64,000 bases of DNA from Excoecaria cochinchinensis (lineage: Eukaryota > Streptophyta > Magnoliopsida > Malpighiales > Euphorbiaceae). The stretch is from positions 4,325,001 through 4,389,000 of the forward strand of contig CANTUQ010000035.1 of NCBI GenBank assembly GCA_947683425.1, in the 5' to 3' direction. Positions 10,445 through 22,070 of the stretch are shown here, in pieces; positions within the stretch are counted from its first letter, which is position 1, and the number at the start of each line of letters is the position of its first letter. The position numbers were made by a program, and so were the translations under genes. The notes under the pieces are model-generated. The model was not told where the DNA came from, ran no database searches, and saw nothing but the letters and a program-made list of their open reading frames with translations.

Positions 10445-13360
10445 TGTAACACCCCCGCCATCCCCGTTGGAAGGATGCCGGAGTGCCACGCAGGCAAACA
10501 CATATAACAAATCCATATTCACATATATAAATAAAACCACATGAGATTTAAAGAAATCATTAATCATGTAATAGTAATTCCTTTTTACATATAACATATA
10601 TCCATACTGTTTTACAAAACGAGGCTTGTAATCAAATACATATACAAAAATAATTACAGCGGAAGACTTCAAAAATGACTTCATCATAAAAGACTCCTAG
10701 TGGCCGACCTGCAGATATCCAACTCCAAGCTAAACTCGCCACCTGCACGGGAAAAGAGCCCGTGCTAAGCGATAACGCTTAGTGGGGAGAAACAAAACAA
10801 ACTAACGAAGTGCATATACAGTATATATAACAATACAATAATCCAATGGTTCAAAATCAAAGGCATCAAATCATCTATAAACATAACTCCAAAACTCCTT
10901 ACTTGACATGCATAATATATAAATACAATACCAGCAATCAAGTATTCAATTCATAATTCTCATCATTCTAAGTATACAGATTCAAAGTGCGATTTAAAGC
11001 TATGTAAGAATTCATGTGCACTATATACTTGTAATCATGTTAACAATTCATCTCATCTTATGCAACACAATTAAACTCATAGCCTGACTAGCCTAAAATA
11101 ATGCATATACAATATTTACAACAACACTACGATCTCGTCCCAACCATAAACATATATTACAAGTAATTAACTAATAAAATATAAATTAAATCTACATATT
11201 TCTCACCGTTCCAAATACATATATATATACTCAAGGTATTAAAACACAAAGTTATACTATATTTCATATATAACATATACCTTTAATCTTGTCAATAAAC
11301 ATCTCAACATATATATCACATATAAACATGTAGCCTCATTAATCCGAAATACTCTCTAGAAGTGGATACGGTCATTTGGATACTGATTGAACACAGTACC
11401 CCAAGCATATAGAGACATGAGTCTCAAACATGTATTTTCCATATAGAGACCGGAGTCTCGCTTTATTTTCATATAGACCAAACATGGTCGAAACAAGGAT
11501 CCTAATGGACCCGCATCTATCGTTTTATCATATAGCAGCTGCACACACACTCTGACCTAAGTAAGCGCTTACTTATCCACTACTATGACTATTCAGGCTT
11601 AAAACTCAACTCAACAATTCAAGCACTAATATCAATATGAATATTGAAGATAATACTAATTTATGGTCCATGTATACAGGTATACAGATCACATTTAAAA
11701 CAAGTAACTATAAGTATTAAAACAACTAAATGCAAATACATATTTCACGTATACATGTGTCTAGATCAAATTCAGAAACTTTTAAACATATACATATTAA
11801 CTACAGGAGGTAATAAGAACAAATAGCTCATATTGAAAAAAGTCCCTGTTAAATAAACTATAAACATGTAAATCATGTATATTAATTATTAATCATGTAT
11901 ACAAAACCCAATATTATGCAATTAATAAAATACAATCAAATTTTAAAACTAATTAATCGTCATGTAATGTAAAACCCTTGAAATTAGAAGTTAAAAATCA
12001 TGCTTTTAGAAAACAGGCAACTGAAGGAAGGCTGGTCACGTCGTGACCTCCAGTCACGTCGTGACTCCAGCTTCACGCGAGCGCCAGGGAAGAACAGCAG
12101 GCAGTCACGGCGTGACCACCAGTCACGTCGCGTGACTCCTGTGAGAGGAGAGGGAGAAGTCGCACAGGGAAAGGGCGAAAGTCACGGCGTGATGCCGCTT
12201 CACGCCACGTGACCTTCAGCAAAGAAGAAGTCACGGCGTGAAGCTACTTCGCGCCTCGTGACCTTCAACCGAGAAGGGGGTCACGGCGTGACCACCAGTC
12301 ACGTCGCGTGACCTTCTTCTCACACTCCTTCATCTTCTCCAAATTTCCAATTTTCCAGAAATCGTAAAAATCCAGAAAACCATGAAAAACAGAGTACAAC
12401 TAAAATCCAACTTCCTTTCTTGCTAAAAATCAGTTTTCATGCACTAACCATTCTAACACGTACTTTTTTTAAGTCTTCAGAATTCATCTACAGAAATTTT
12501 AATACAAATGACGCATTTTTACTATTAAACAGAGGTAACACCAGAACTTCAGCATCTCAGAATATCACATTCAAACCTATACATATTCATCTCATTTACA
12601 TACTCATCAATATTCATTTCTTCAGAAATCATGTATACACATTGTATTTTCCATGCATTTAAATAAACAGATGCACCTAACAACATTCCCATTAAAAAAA
12701 AACCGCAACCAGGATCCAATAGAGAATAGACAAACACTCCCAAACCTGATTTGAAGCTCAAAACGTCCACTGAACCTTCTCAATCCACTACCTTGTCTTT
12801 TCCCTTCTCTTTTTCTTTTATCCCAGTACTTGCAACAGACCAAACGATACCCAGTTAATCCCAAGAACCACTAAACAACTCAGAATAATCCTAAAAAGAT
12901 GAAGATCAAGAACCCAGAGTAAAACCAGTAGCTACTTACCCTGCTGAAGCTTCTAACACAACCAGACTATAGTTCCTCAACAGGAAAACACACATGCAAA
13001 AAGGAAAAGCACATCAAATGGAGAACAGAGATGGCTAACGTGAGAGAGAACCAGAAAAGAGAGAACTTTCAGTGTCTTTTGTTTTTTTCCAGCCAACTAA
13101 ATTTCTCAATCTTTTCTTTTCCTCACCACGTGCACACACTGTCCTCCACATGGCACACATGCACCCAACACAAATCCACTTATTCTCTTTTACCATTTAA
13201 TCCTTGTCAATTTACCTTTTACTCACTATAACAAAATCTGCCAATTAAATACTTCTATTCCTTTGCAATTTAATCCTCAATCAATAGCAAATTACTCAAT
13301 TACCCTTAATTGCCTAATTAAAATCGCTAAATCCAATTAAGCCTCTTATGGGGTGTGACA
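10445..13360 (-). repeat. Array B, LTR copy 3
   Basis: 2916 bp. It shares C at 11337 and C at 12459 with copy 4, but T at 11985 with copy 2, so it is a mosaic of the outer types. Confidence 0.92.
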
Positions 13361-13963
13361 ACTCTCTCCCCCTTAAGAAAATTTCGTCCTCGAAATTTCC
13401 TCGCTAATCACCTGTAGATAAATCTTTAAACAAATCTCTGAATCGCTATCACTTATACCATACAACTATCAAATCATGTACACTCTACACTTTCCTTAAC
13501 ACACTACACTCTAATCCATATACCTCTTCTAATCATCAAGTACTCGATGTATATCCTGTCAGCTTCTTTCAGTGAAGTGCATACAATGATGCTGTTTACA
13601 TACAAATGAGGGATGCGGATGAAATGATCATGTAATGATTTATGTATGCGAAATGATGCGAAAATGCAATGTAAGCTACTATAATGTACTTTTCCCATCC
13701 CCATGTTTCACTATGCTTATGTGCACATGATTTCAAGAAGATAGCTGACAGGAATACAGAGTGTCACCTCGAACTCTTATCAATTCACATCTACTACTGC
13801 CTCGTCTTTACTCTCACGCGAGTCGGACTCCATCTATACTTTACACAAATGACATCTGCATTAGGCCACTATACAAAACTGACTCTCATGTATAGACTCG
13901 ACTCTATACTCAAACAATCACAACATAACCCAGAACCACCAAACCTGGGCTCTGATACCAAGC
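13361..13963 (-). other. Array B, internal region 3 (non-coding)
   Basis: 603 bp, no difference from internal region 2 noticed by eye. Polypurine tract, hairpin and primer-binding site are all present. Confidence 0.88.
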
Positions 13964-16879
13964 TGTAACACCCCCGCCATCCCCGTTGGAAGGATGCCGG
14001 AGTGCCACGCAGGCAAACACATATAACAAATCCATATTCACATATATAAATAAAACCACATGAGATTTAAAGAAATCATTAATCATGTAATAGTAATTCC
14101 TTTTTACATATAACATATATCCATACTGTTTTACAAAACGAGGCTTGTAATCAAATACATATACAAAAATAATTACAGCGGAAGACTTCAAAAATGACTT
14201 CATCATAAAAGACTCCTAGTGGCCGACCTGCAGATATCCAACTCCAAGCTAAACTCGCCACCTGCACGGGAAAAGAGCCCGTGCTAAGCGATAACGCTTA
14301 GTGGGGAGAAACAAAACAAACTAACGAAGTGCATATACAGTATATATAACAATACAATAATCCAATGGTTCAAAATCAAAGGCATCAAATCATCTATAAA
14401 CATAACTCCAAAACTCCTTACTTGACATGCATAATATATAAATACAATACCAGCAATCAAGTATTCAATTCATAATTCTCATCATTCTAAGTATACAGAT
14501 TCAAAGTGCGATTTAAAGCTATGTAAGAATTCATGTGCACTATATACTTGTAATCATGTTAACAATTCATCTCATCTTATGCAACACAATTAAACTCATA
14601 GCCTGACTAGCCTAAAATAATGCATATACAATATTTACAACAACACTACGATCTCGTCCCAACCATAAACATATATTACAAGTAATTAACTAATAAAATA
14701 TAAATTAAATCTACATATTTCTCACCGTTCCAAATACATATATATATACTCAAGGTATTAAAACACAAAGTTATACTATATTTCATATATAACATATACC
14801 TTTAATCTTGTCAATAAACATCTCAACATATATATCACATATAAACATGTAGCCTCATTAATCCGAAATACTCTCTAGAAGTGGATACGGTCATTTGGAT
14901 ACTGATTGAACACAGTACCCCAAGCATATAGAGACATGAGTCTCAAACATGTATTTTCCATATAGAGACCGGAGTCTCGCTTTATTTTCATATAGACCAA
15001 ACATGGTCGAAACAAGGATCCTAATGGACCCGCATCTATCGTTTTATCATATAGCAGCTGCACACACACTCTGACCTAAGTAAGCGCTTACTTATCCACT
15101 ACTATGACTATTCAGGCTTAAAACTCAACTCAACAATTCAAGCACTAATATCAATATGAATATTGAAGATAATACTAATTTATGGTCCATGTATACAGGT
15201 ATACAGATCACATTTAAAACAAGTAACTATAAGTATTAAAACAACTAAATGCAAATACATATTTCACGTATACATGTGTCTAGATCAAATTCAGAAACTT
15301 TTAAACATATACATATTAACTACAGGAGGTAATAAGAACAAATAGCTCATATTGAAAAAAGTCCCTGTTAAATAAACTATAAACATGTAAATCATGTATA
15401 TTAATTATTAATCATGTATACAAAACCCAATATTATGCAATTAATAAAATACAATCAAATTTTAAAACTAATTAATCGTCATGTAATGTAAAACCCTTGA
15501 AATCAGAAGTTAAAAATCATGCTTTTAGAAAACAGGCAACTGAAGGAAGGCTGGTCACGTCGTGACCTCCAGTCACGTCGTGACTCCAGCTTCATGCGAG
15601 CGCCAGGGAAGAACAGCAGGCAGTCACGGCGTGACCACCAGTCACGTCGCGTGACTCCTGTGAGAGGAGAGGGAGAAGTCGCACAGGGAAAGGGCGAAAG
15701 TCACGGCGTGATGCCGCTTCACGCCACGTGACCTTCAGCAAAGAAGAAGTCACGGCGTGAAGCTGCTTCGCGCCTCGTGACCTTCAACCGAGAAGGGGGT
15801 CACGGCGTGACCACCAGTCACGTCGCGTGACCTTCTTCTCACACTCCTTCATCTTCTCCAAATTTCCAATTTTCCAGAAATCGTAAAAATCCAGAAAACC
15901 ATGAAAAACAGAGTATAACTAAAATCCAACTTCCTTTCTTGCTAAAAATCAGTTTTCATGCACTAACCATTCTAACACGTACTTTTTTTAAGTCTACAGA
16001 ATTCATCTACAGAAATTTTAATACAAATGACGCATTTTTACTATTAAACAGAGGTAACACCAGAACTTCAGCATCTCAGAATATCACATTCAAACCTATA
16101 CATATTCATCTCATTTACATACTCATCAATATTCATTTCTTCAGAAATCATGTATACACATTGTATTTTCCATGCATTTAAATAAACAGATGCACCTAAC
16201 AACATTCCCATTAAAAAAAAACCGCAACCAGGATCCAATAGAGAATAGACAAACACTCCCAAACCTGATTTGAAGCTTAAAACGTCCACTGAACCTTCTC
16301 AATCCACTACCTTGTCTTTTCCCTTCTCTTTTTCTTTTATCCCAGTACTTGCAACAGACCAAACGATACCCAGTTAATCCTAAGAACCACTAAACAACTC
16401 AGAATAATTCTAAAAAGATGAAGATCAAGAACCCAGAGTAAAACCAGTAGCTACTTACCCTGCTGAAGCTTCTAACACAACCAGACTATAGTTCCTCAAC
16501 AGGAAAACACACATGCAAAAAGGAAAAGCACATCAAATGGAGAACAGAGATGGCTAATGTGAGAGAGAACCAGAAAAGAGAGAACTTTCAGTGTCTTTTG
16601 TTTTTTTCCAGCCAACTAAATTTCTCAATCTTTTCTTTTCCTCACCACGTGCACACACTGTCCTCCACATGGCACACATGCACCCAACACAAATCCACTT
16701 ATTCTCTTTTACCATTTAATCCTTGTCAATTTACCTTTTACTCACTATAACAAAATCTGCCAATTAAATACTTCTATTCCTTTGCAATTTAATCCTCAAT
16801 CAATAGCAAATTACTCAATTACCCTTAATTGCCTAATTAAAATTGCTAAATCCAATTAAGCCTCTTATGGGGTGTGACA
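13964..16879 (-). repeat. Array B, LTR copy 4 (most diverged copy)
   Basis: 2916 bp, with roughly nine or ten private substitutions. Most are C-to-T or G-to-A, for example in the TTCATGCG, GAAGCTTAAA, GCTAATGTG and AAATTGCT stretches. It ends at GGTGTGACA before the right TSD. The excess of private changes suggests it is an original outer LTR, while the inner copies arose later. Confidence 0.9.
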
Positions 16880-16884
16880 GTACT

Positions 16885-17697
16885 CCTACCCCTAGTAGAG
16901 AAATTAAATGTTTTAAATGTTTGGGAAAGGGGCATGTAGCACATGATTATCCTAATAAGAGGGTAATAATTGCTAGGGATGATGGGGAAATTACTTTTGA
17001 GTTAGAACAAAGTGATAATAAAATGCCTCCTTTAGAAGATTGTAGTGATTGTGATAGCGAGGGGGAGTTGTTAGTTGCTGAAAGTGGGAAATCATTAGTG
17101 GCTAGGCGAGCTTTAAACTTGAATGTTAAGGAAGATAGCCTAGAATAAAGAGAAAACATATTTCACACTAAGTGTTTAGTTAATGGGAGAGTGTGCACAA
17201 TCATTATTGATGGGGGGAGTTGCACGAATGTAGCTAGTGTGAGTATGGTTGAGAAGTTGAACTTGGCATGTGAGAAGCATCCTAGACCTTATAGATTGCA
17301 ATGGTTAAATGATAGTGGAGAGATTAAGGTGACATGCCAGGTTAGAGTGCCATTTTCAATTGGATGGTACAAGGATGAAGTTTTATGTGATGTTGTACCT
17401 ATGTAGGCAGGCCATTTGCTTCTGGGAAAGCCATGGCAATTTGATAGACAAGCTATTCATAATGGGTACACTAACATATTTTCTTTTTCTTATGAAGGTA
17501 AAAAGGTTGTTTTAGCTCCATTATCTCCTCAAGAGATTTATGAAGATCAAAAGAAAATGTTTGAGAAAGAGAAAGAGGCTTTGGCCAAAACAGAAAAGGG
17601 GAGAGAGGTTTCGGCCCAAGGGGTGAGAAAGAGAGAAAAAGAAAAGAAAGGGGGAAAAGAGGCTCAAAAAGAAACAAAATAAATAAATAGCCCAGTA
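16885..17697 (+). pseudogene. Element A gag C-terminus and aspartic protease region, three nonsense codons
   Basis: This continues A's gag after array B. The CCHC zinc knuckle starts [13 protein letters not shown] but the last cysteine is tyrosine (about 16907-16951). The intact relative in F has cysteine there. An acidic MPPLEDCSD stretch follows, then a retropepsin-like domain with the active-site motif [12 protein letters not shown] and the flap-side motif LLGKPWQFDR. Three in-frame stops interrupt it at 17146, 17404 and 17680. Each replaces a glutamine codon of the F homologue, that is C-to-T change. The basic Lys/Glu-rich linker before RT is at about 17540-17690. Confidence 0.88.
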
Positions 17698-19556
17698 GTG
17701 AGTGAAAACAAGCAAGGGGGGAGACAAAAACAGAATTTCTATGTTAGATCAAGGGAGGTCAAGAGTGCATTAGCCTTAAGACAACCTTTGGTTCTTGTAA
17801 TCTACAAGGAAGTTTTGTTTACTGACACTGACCATAATCTTGATTCTTTGCCTTCTAGTTTTGTTTCTTTGTTGCAGGAGTATTCTGATGTTTTTCCTGA
17901 TGAGCTGCCAGATGGTTTACCACATTTGAGAGGGATAGAACATCAGATTGACTTTGTGCCAGGATCTACCATTCCTAATAGACCAGCCTATAGAAGCAAT
18001 CCTATAGAAACAAAGGAAATGCAAAGGCAAGTGGAAGAACTTATGGAGAAGGGATTGGTGAGAGAAAGCATGAGTCCATGCGCAGTACCCGTCGTATTGG
18101 TGCTTAAGAAGGATGGAACATGGAGGATGTGTGTTGATTGCCGTGCGGTCAACAAAATCACTGTAAAATATAGACATCCCATTCCTAGGCTAGATGATAT
18201 GTTGGATGAATTATGTGGTGCTGTATATTTTACTAAAATTGAATTAATGAGTGGATATCATCAAATTAGAATGAAACCTGGTGATGAGTGGAAAACAGCT
18301 TTCAAAACTAAATATGGTTTGTATGAGTGGTTGGTTATGCCATTTGGGCTATCTAATGCCCCTAGCACTTTTATGAGACTTATGAATGTATTGCGTGCAT
18401 ATTTAGGGAAGTTTGTTGTTGTTTATTTTGATGATATACTCATTTACAGCAAGTCTTATGAAGAGCATATTGAGTATGTTAGGCTAATTTTACAAGCTTT
18501 GAGATCTGAAAAGTTGTATGCTAAGCTTAAGAAATGTACATTTTGCATAGATAGACTTGTGTTTCTTGGTTTTGTGGTGAGTGCACAGGGACTTGAAGTG
18601 GATGAAGAAAAAGTGAAGGCAATTAAGGAATGGCCTACACCTAAGACTACTTCAGATGTGAGAAGCTTCCATGGCTTGGCAAGCTTTTATAGGCGTTTTG
18701 TGCAGGATTTTTCTTCCATTGCTGCACCACTCACAGAAATAATCAAGAAGGAGGTTGGGTTCAAGTGGGGAGAAGCACAGCAAAAGGGATTTGAGACTTT
18801 GAAAGGGAAGTTGTGTTATGCTCCTATTTTATCTTTGCCTAACTTTGATAAAACATTTGAAATAGAATGTGATGCTTTTGGTGTAGGTATTGCGGCGGTT
18901 TTGATGCAAGAAAAGAAACCAATTGCCTATTTCAGTGAGAAGCTACATGGAGCCCAACTCAATTATTCAACCTATGACAAAGAGCTTTATGCTTTAGTGA
19001 GAGCATTGGATGTGTGGCAGCATTACCTCCTACCCAAGGAGTTTGTCATTCACACCGATCATGAGTCCCTCAAACACTTGAAGGGACAAGGTAAGTTGAA
19101 TAAACGGCATGCTAAATGGGTTGAATTTATTGAAATATTTCCTTATGTTATTCAATACAAGCATGGAAAAGATAACATTGTTGCGGATGCATTGTCAAGA
19201 CGATATGCTTTAATTTCTACACTTAGTTCTAAATTGCTTGGTTTTAAGCATGTTAAGGAACTATATGTTGGAGATCTTGATTTTGGTAATGTGTATGTAG
19301 CATGTGAACATCAAGCTTTTGATAAATTCTATAGGCATGATGGGTTTTTGTTTAAGGGCAGCAAGCTTTGTTTGCCTAAGTGTTCAATGCGTGATTTGCT
19401 TGTATTAGAATCTCATTGTGGGGGATTGATGGGACATTTTGGGGTGCACAAGACTTATGACATGTTAAATGAGCATTTTTATTGGCCTCATATGCACAGG
19501 GGTGTGGAGAAAGTATGTAATTCATATGTTGCATGTAGGCAAGCTCAGTCTAAAAC
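17698..19556 (+). pseudogene. Element A pol: RT, RNase H and integrase zinc domain, split by element C
   Basis: Same frame as the preceding piece. RT has the LPPHL-equivalent [11 protein letters not shown] entry, the [21 protein letters not shown] block, motif A changed to [10 protein letters not shown] (catalytic Asp to Glu compared with F) and the YFDDILIY active site. One residue is lost in MNVLRAY (MNHVLRAY elsewhere). RNase H follows (FEIECDA...[23 protein letters not shown]). The integrase HHCC domain has CNSYVAC where D has CNSCVAC, losing one zinc ligand. The last residues of the open frame (to 19578) come from LTR C. The element is clearly inactive. Confidence 0.9.
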
Positions 19557-21357
19557 TGATGCGGAACCCCAAGGCTAAAGAACCTGAAACCCCTTGAACA
19601 TACAATATGGCATGAACATGAACAAGAATAAACCCCCAATCTAAAGAACCCCCAAACAACTATGTGAATGGAAACGCTTATAATAGATTGATTTAAAACA
19701 CAAGAACATAATTCGCCACAAAGTAAATACCTCGATAAGAATTAAAGTTCTTGATGCAAAAGAAGAAGACAAACAATCCTCTCCAATGAAGAATTTGGCC
19801 AAGCCAAATAAAAGTCTCAAAATATCATAATCTCCAAGTCTGAATTACAAATTCGTTTTTGAGGAGTATTTATACTCCTTTAAGCTAATAAAAACCCTAA
19901 TTAATCAAATAGGCCTTAAAACATGGGCCTTACACTAAGATAACTAAAGCCCACACTAATTAACTTAAAATTCAGCCCAAAAAGCCTAAAAAGAACTAAT
20001 TAAATGAGCCCAAGCTAATTAAAGCCCATCTCACTTAAATAAGCCCAAAAGAATAAGTTAAGGCCTAACATATTACAAATAATCAAATGAAAATAATAAA
20101 TAAAAGCCTAAACTAAAAGCCCAAATAAATCAGCCTCTTAATCCACCAATTAGCACATGCATTGCACATGCTCTGGCTCACATGCATAGCACAAGTCAAG
20201 GTCACATGGTCGGCACATGTCAAGTGTCACATGCATAGCACATGTCAAGGTCACATGGTCGGCACATGTGATGCGGAACCCCAAGGCTAAAGAACCCGAA
20301 ACCTCTTGAACATACAATATGGCATAGACATGAATAAGAGTAAATCCCCAACCCTATTGAACCCCCAATCAATAAAGTGAAAGGAAACTCAAATAATTAG
20401 GTTGATTTAAAAACACAAGAACAGAATTCGCCACAAAGCAAATACCTTGATAAGAATTAAAGTTGTTGATGCAAAAGAAGAAGACAAGCTATCCTCTCCC
20501 AAGATGAATTTGGCCAAGCCAAAAGAAATTTATCAAATTAGTCAAATCTGCCTCCAATCTCGTTTTTGTGGAGTATATATACTCCCTTAAGCTAGAAAAA
20601 AACCCTAATTAATCAAATAGGCCTTAAAACATGGGCCTTACATCAAGATAACTAAAGCCCACACTAATTAACTTAAAATTCAGCCCAAAAAGCCTAAAAA
20701 TAGCTAATTAAATGAGCCCAAGCTAATTAAAGCCCATCTCACTTAAATAAGCCCAAAAGGCCTAGCATATTACAAATAATCAAATAAAAATAATAAATAA
20801 AAGCCTAAACTAAGAGCCCAAACAAATCAGCCCATAAGTCCATTAAGCAACACATGCATTGCACATGTATTGTGTCACATGATGTGGACATGTCAAGTGT
20901 CACATGCATGGCACATGTCAAGTGGCACATGACTTGCACATGTCAAATTTATCATGCACATTTGGCCTTCACAATTCTGCCCCATTGAGTTGGTATTGAC
21001 GCCATACGGCCCAAGCTCCTCTTGGCTATCCAAAGCTTCCACAATTCGGCCCATATAAGCTTTTAGTGCCTCTTTGAACTTCTTAGCCCGAAATCTTGTC
21101 ATTGGACCATTTGGTAATGCTAGCTCATCCTTTTGTTGTTCTTTGATAGTGCTCACATCAACATGTCAAGTGTCACATGACCTGCACATGTTAAGTCGTC
21201 ACATGACTAGCACATGTCCATCTTCAATTTGGCTTCTTCATAAATTTGGCCCACGGACTTCCTTCGAGCCTTCTTTAACTTCGCCAAATTTGATCTCCAT
21301 GAATATGAACTTCCATTGTTTATAATATTGAAGTGTTGACCCCCTGTGCACGCATCA
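19557..21357 (-). repeat. 3' LTR of element C, split by solo LTR S
   Basis: It starts TGATGCGG and ends CGCATCA. Removing S and one TSD copy leaves about 904 bp, matching the 905-bp 5' LTR. It holds clustered CACATG repeats (20150-20268 and 21161-21215) and encodes, on the minus strand, the tail of the module Z protein. Confidence 0.92.
20269..21160 (-). repeat. Solo LTR S (G-type) inserted in C's LTR
   Basis: An 892-bp LTR with TGATGCGG and CTCACATCA termini, flanked by the exact TSD ACATG (20264-20268 and 21161-21165). There is no internal sequence, so it is the usual product of LTR-LTR recombination. It closely resembles the 888-bp LTR of G. On the minus strand (20893-21156) it still encodes an open polyprotein tail with the motif GPMTRFRAKKFKEAL. 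Confidence 0.93.
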
Positions 21358-22070
21358 TTCCCTCCCTCTTTAGAAAAGATTCGTCCTCGAATCTTCGTCT
21401 TGTTCAAGTTGGGAATTGGCACTTGTAAAATAAATTTATCTTCATTTGAGATCTTCTGAATAGGTGGAAATAAAATGAATGCTTCTTCAGCTGAGGACTC
21501 ATCATGTTCCTGCAATTTAACAAAAATACTAAGAAAAACATGATTTTTCAATACAACCATTTCGTTCTGATCATGGTCCTCTTCTTTCTCCATGTTTAAC
21601 TCAGCCTCCTTAAGCACTACAGGATCAATCATAACATGCTGATCTTCTAACTCAATTAAACAAACATCTTCCTTCTCACTCAAAACAACAACTACTTCAC
21701 TTCCACTGATTTCTTCTTCACTCACAACCTTATTGTCATACAAATCTATAGCATCTCTTTCAGCTTCACAAATAATCTCTTCCATTGTAGCTTCCTTTCT
21801 TTTCTCCTTTTTCAAACACTTATCTAACTGTCTAAAAAGTTATTTAAACCTCAATTCCATATCTTCAGAATCTTCATTTTTCCTATGACGGTCAATTGAT
21901 TTACTTCGATTTTTTATTTTAGTAGATTCATTTATTCTCTCCTCCATCCTATCCATCCTAGTATTCAACTTCTTAAACTCACTCATGAATGTTTTATACA
22001 TCATCTTCACATTAGGCACGTTTTCATCCAATTTCTCACCCATTGTCTCCTTTATATCCTTTCTTGACAT
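21207..22070 (-). pseudogene. Element C gag-remnant plus module Z, one nonsense codon
   Basis: The start ATG at 22070 follows an acceptor-like TTTATTTGCAG. The first ~50 residues resemble the gag N-terminus (MSRKD..., MYKTFMSEFKKLNTRMDRMEERI), but the Gag capsid domain is missing. After ELRFK a TAA (21840) replaces the CAA seen in H and J. Module Z follows: EEIICEAERDAIDLY, EEEISGS, ELEDQHVMIDPVVL, FILFPPIQKI, IPNLNKTKIRGRIFSKEGGND. The frame passes through the polypurine tract and about 48 codons into the LTR, ending LKMDMC. No zinc knuckle or protease motif is seen. I do not recognise module Z. A coiled coil before it is likely (heptad-like LFRQLDKCLKKEK). Confidence 0.75.
21358..21371 (-). 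other. Polypurine tract of element C
   Basis: On the minus strand AAAGAGGGAGGGAA directly precedes the LTR start TGATGCGTGC. It is the plus-strand primer site. The 8-bp AAGATTCG/CGAATCTT hairpin is next to it at 21376-21395. Confidence 0.88.

Larger units (their letters stand above)
3407..16879 (-). mobile_element. Array B: tandem non-autonomous LTR element, four LTRs and three internal regions
   Basis: Four copies of a 2916-bp LTR alternate with three copies of a 603-bp internal region at an exact 3519-bp period with no indels. LTR ends are TGTCACACC...GGTGTTACA on the minus strand. Each internal region has a minus-strand polypurine tract at its left end and a tRNA-Met primer-binding site at its right end, which sets the orientation. 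No coding capacity for gag or pol is visible. Short open frames repeat identically only because the DNA repeats. It resembles LARD-type elements, but the LTR is nearly five times longer than the internal part. Confidence 0.92.

Noticed and set aside
4318..16750. Repeated sets of short open frames (60-98 codons) in array B, identical in every unit
   Set aside because: They repeat only because the DNA repeats, lie on both strands, overlap each other, and show no family motifs or codon-level constraint.
3407..16879. Array B as a satellite or CRISPR-like repeat
   Set aside because: The unit contains LTR ends, primer site and polypurine tract, and the array has a retrotransposon-type 5-bp TSD. 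There are no short spaced repeats.
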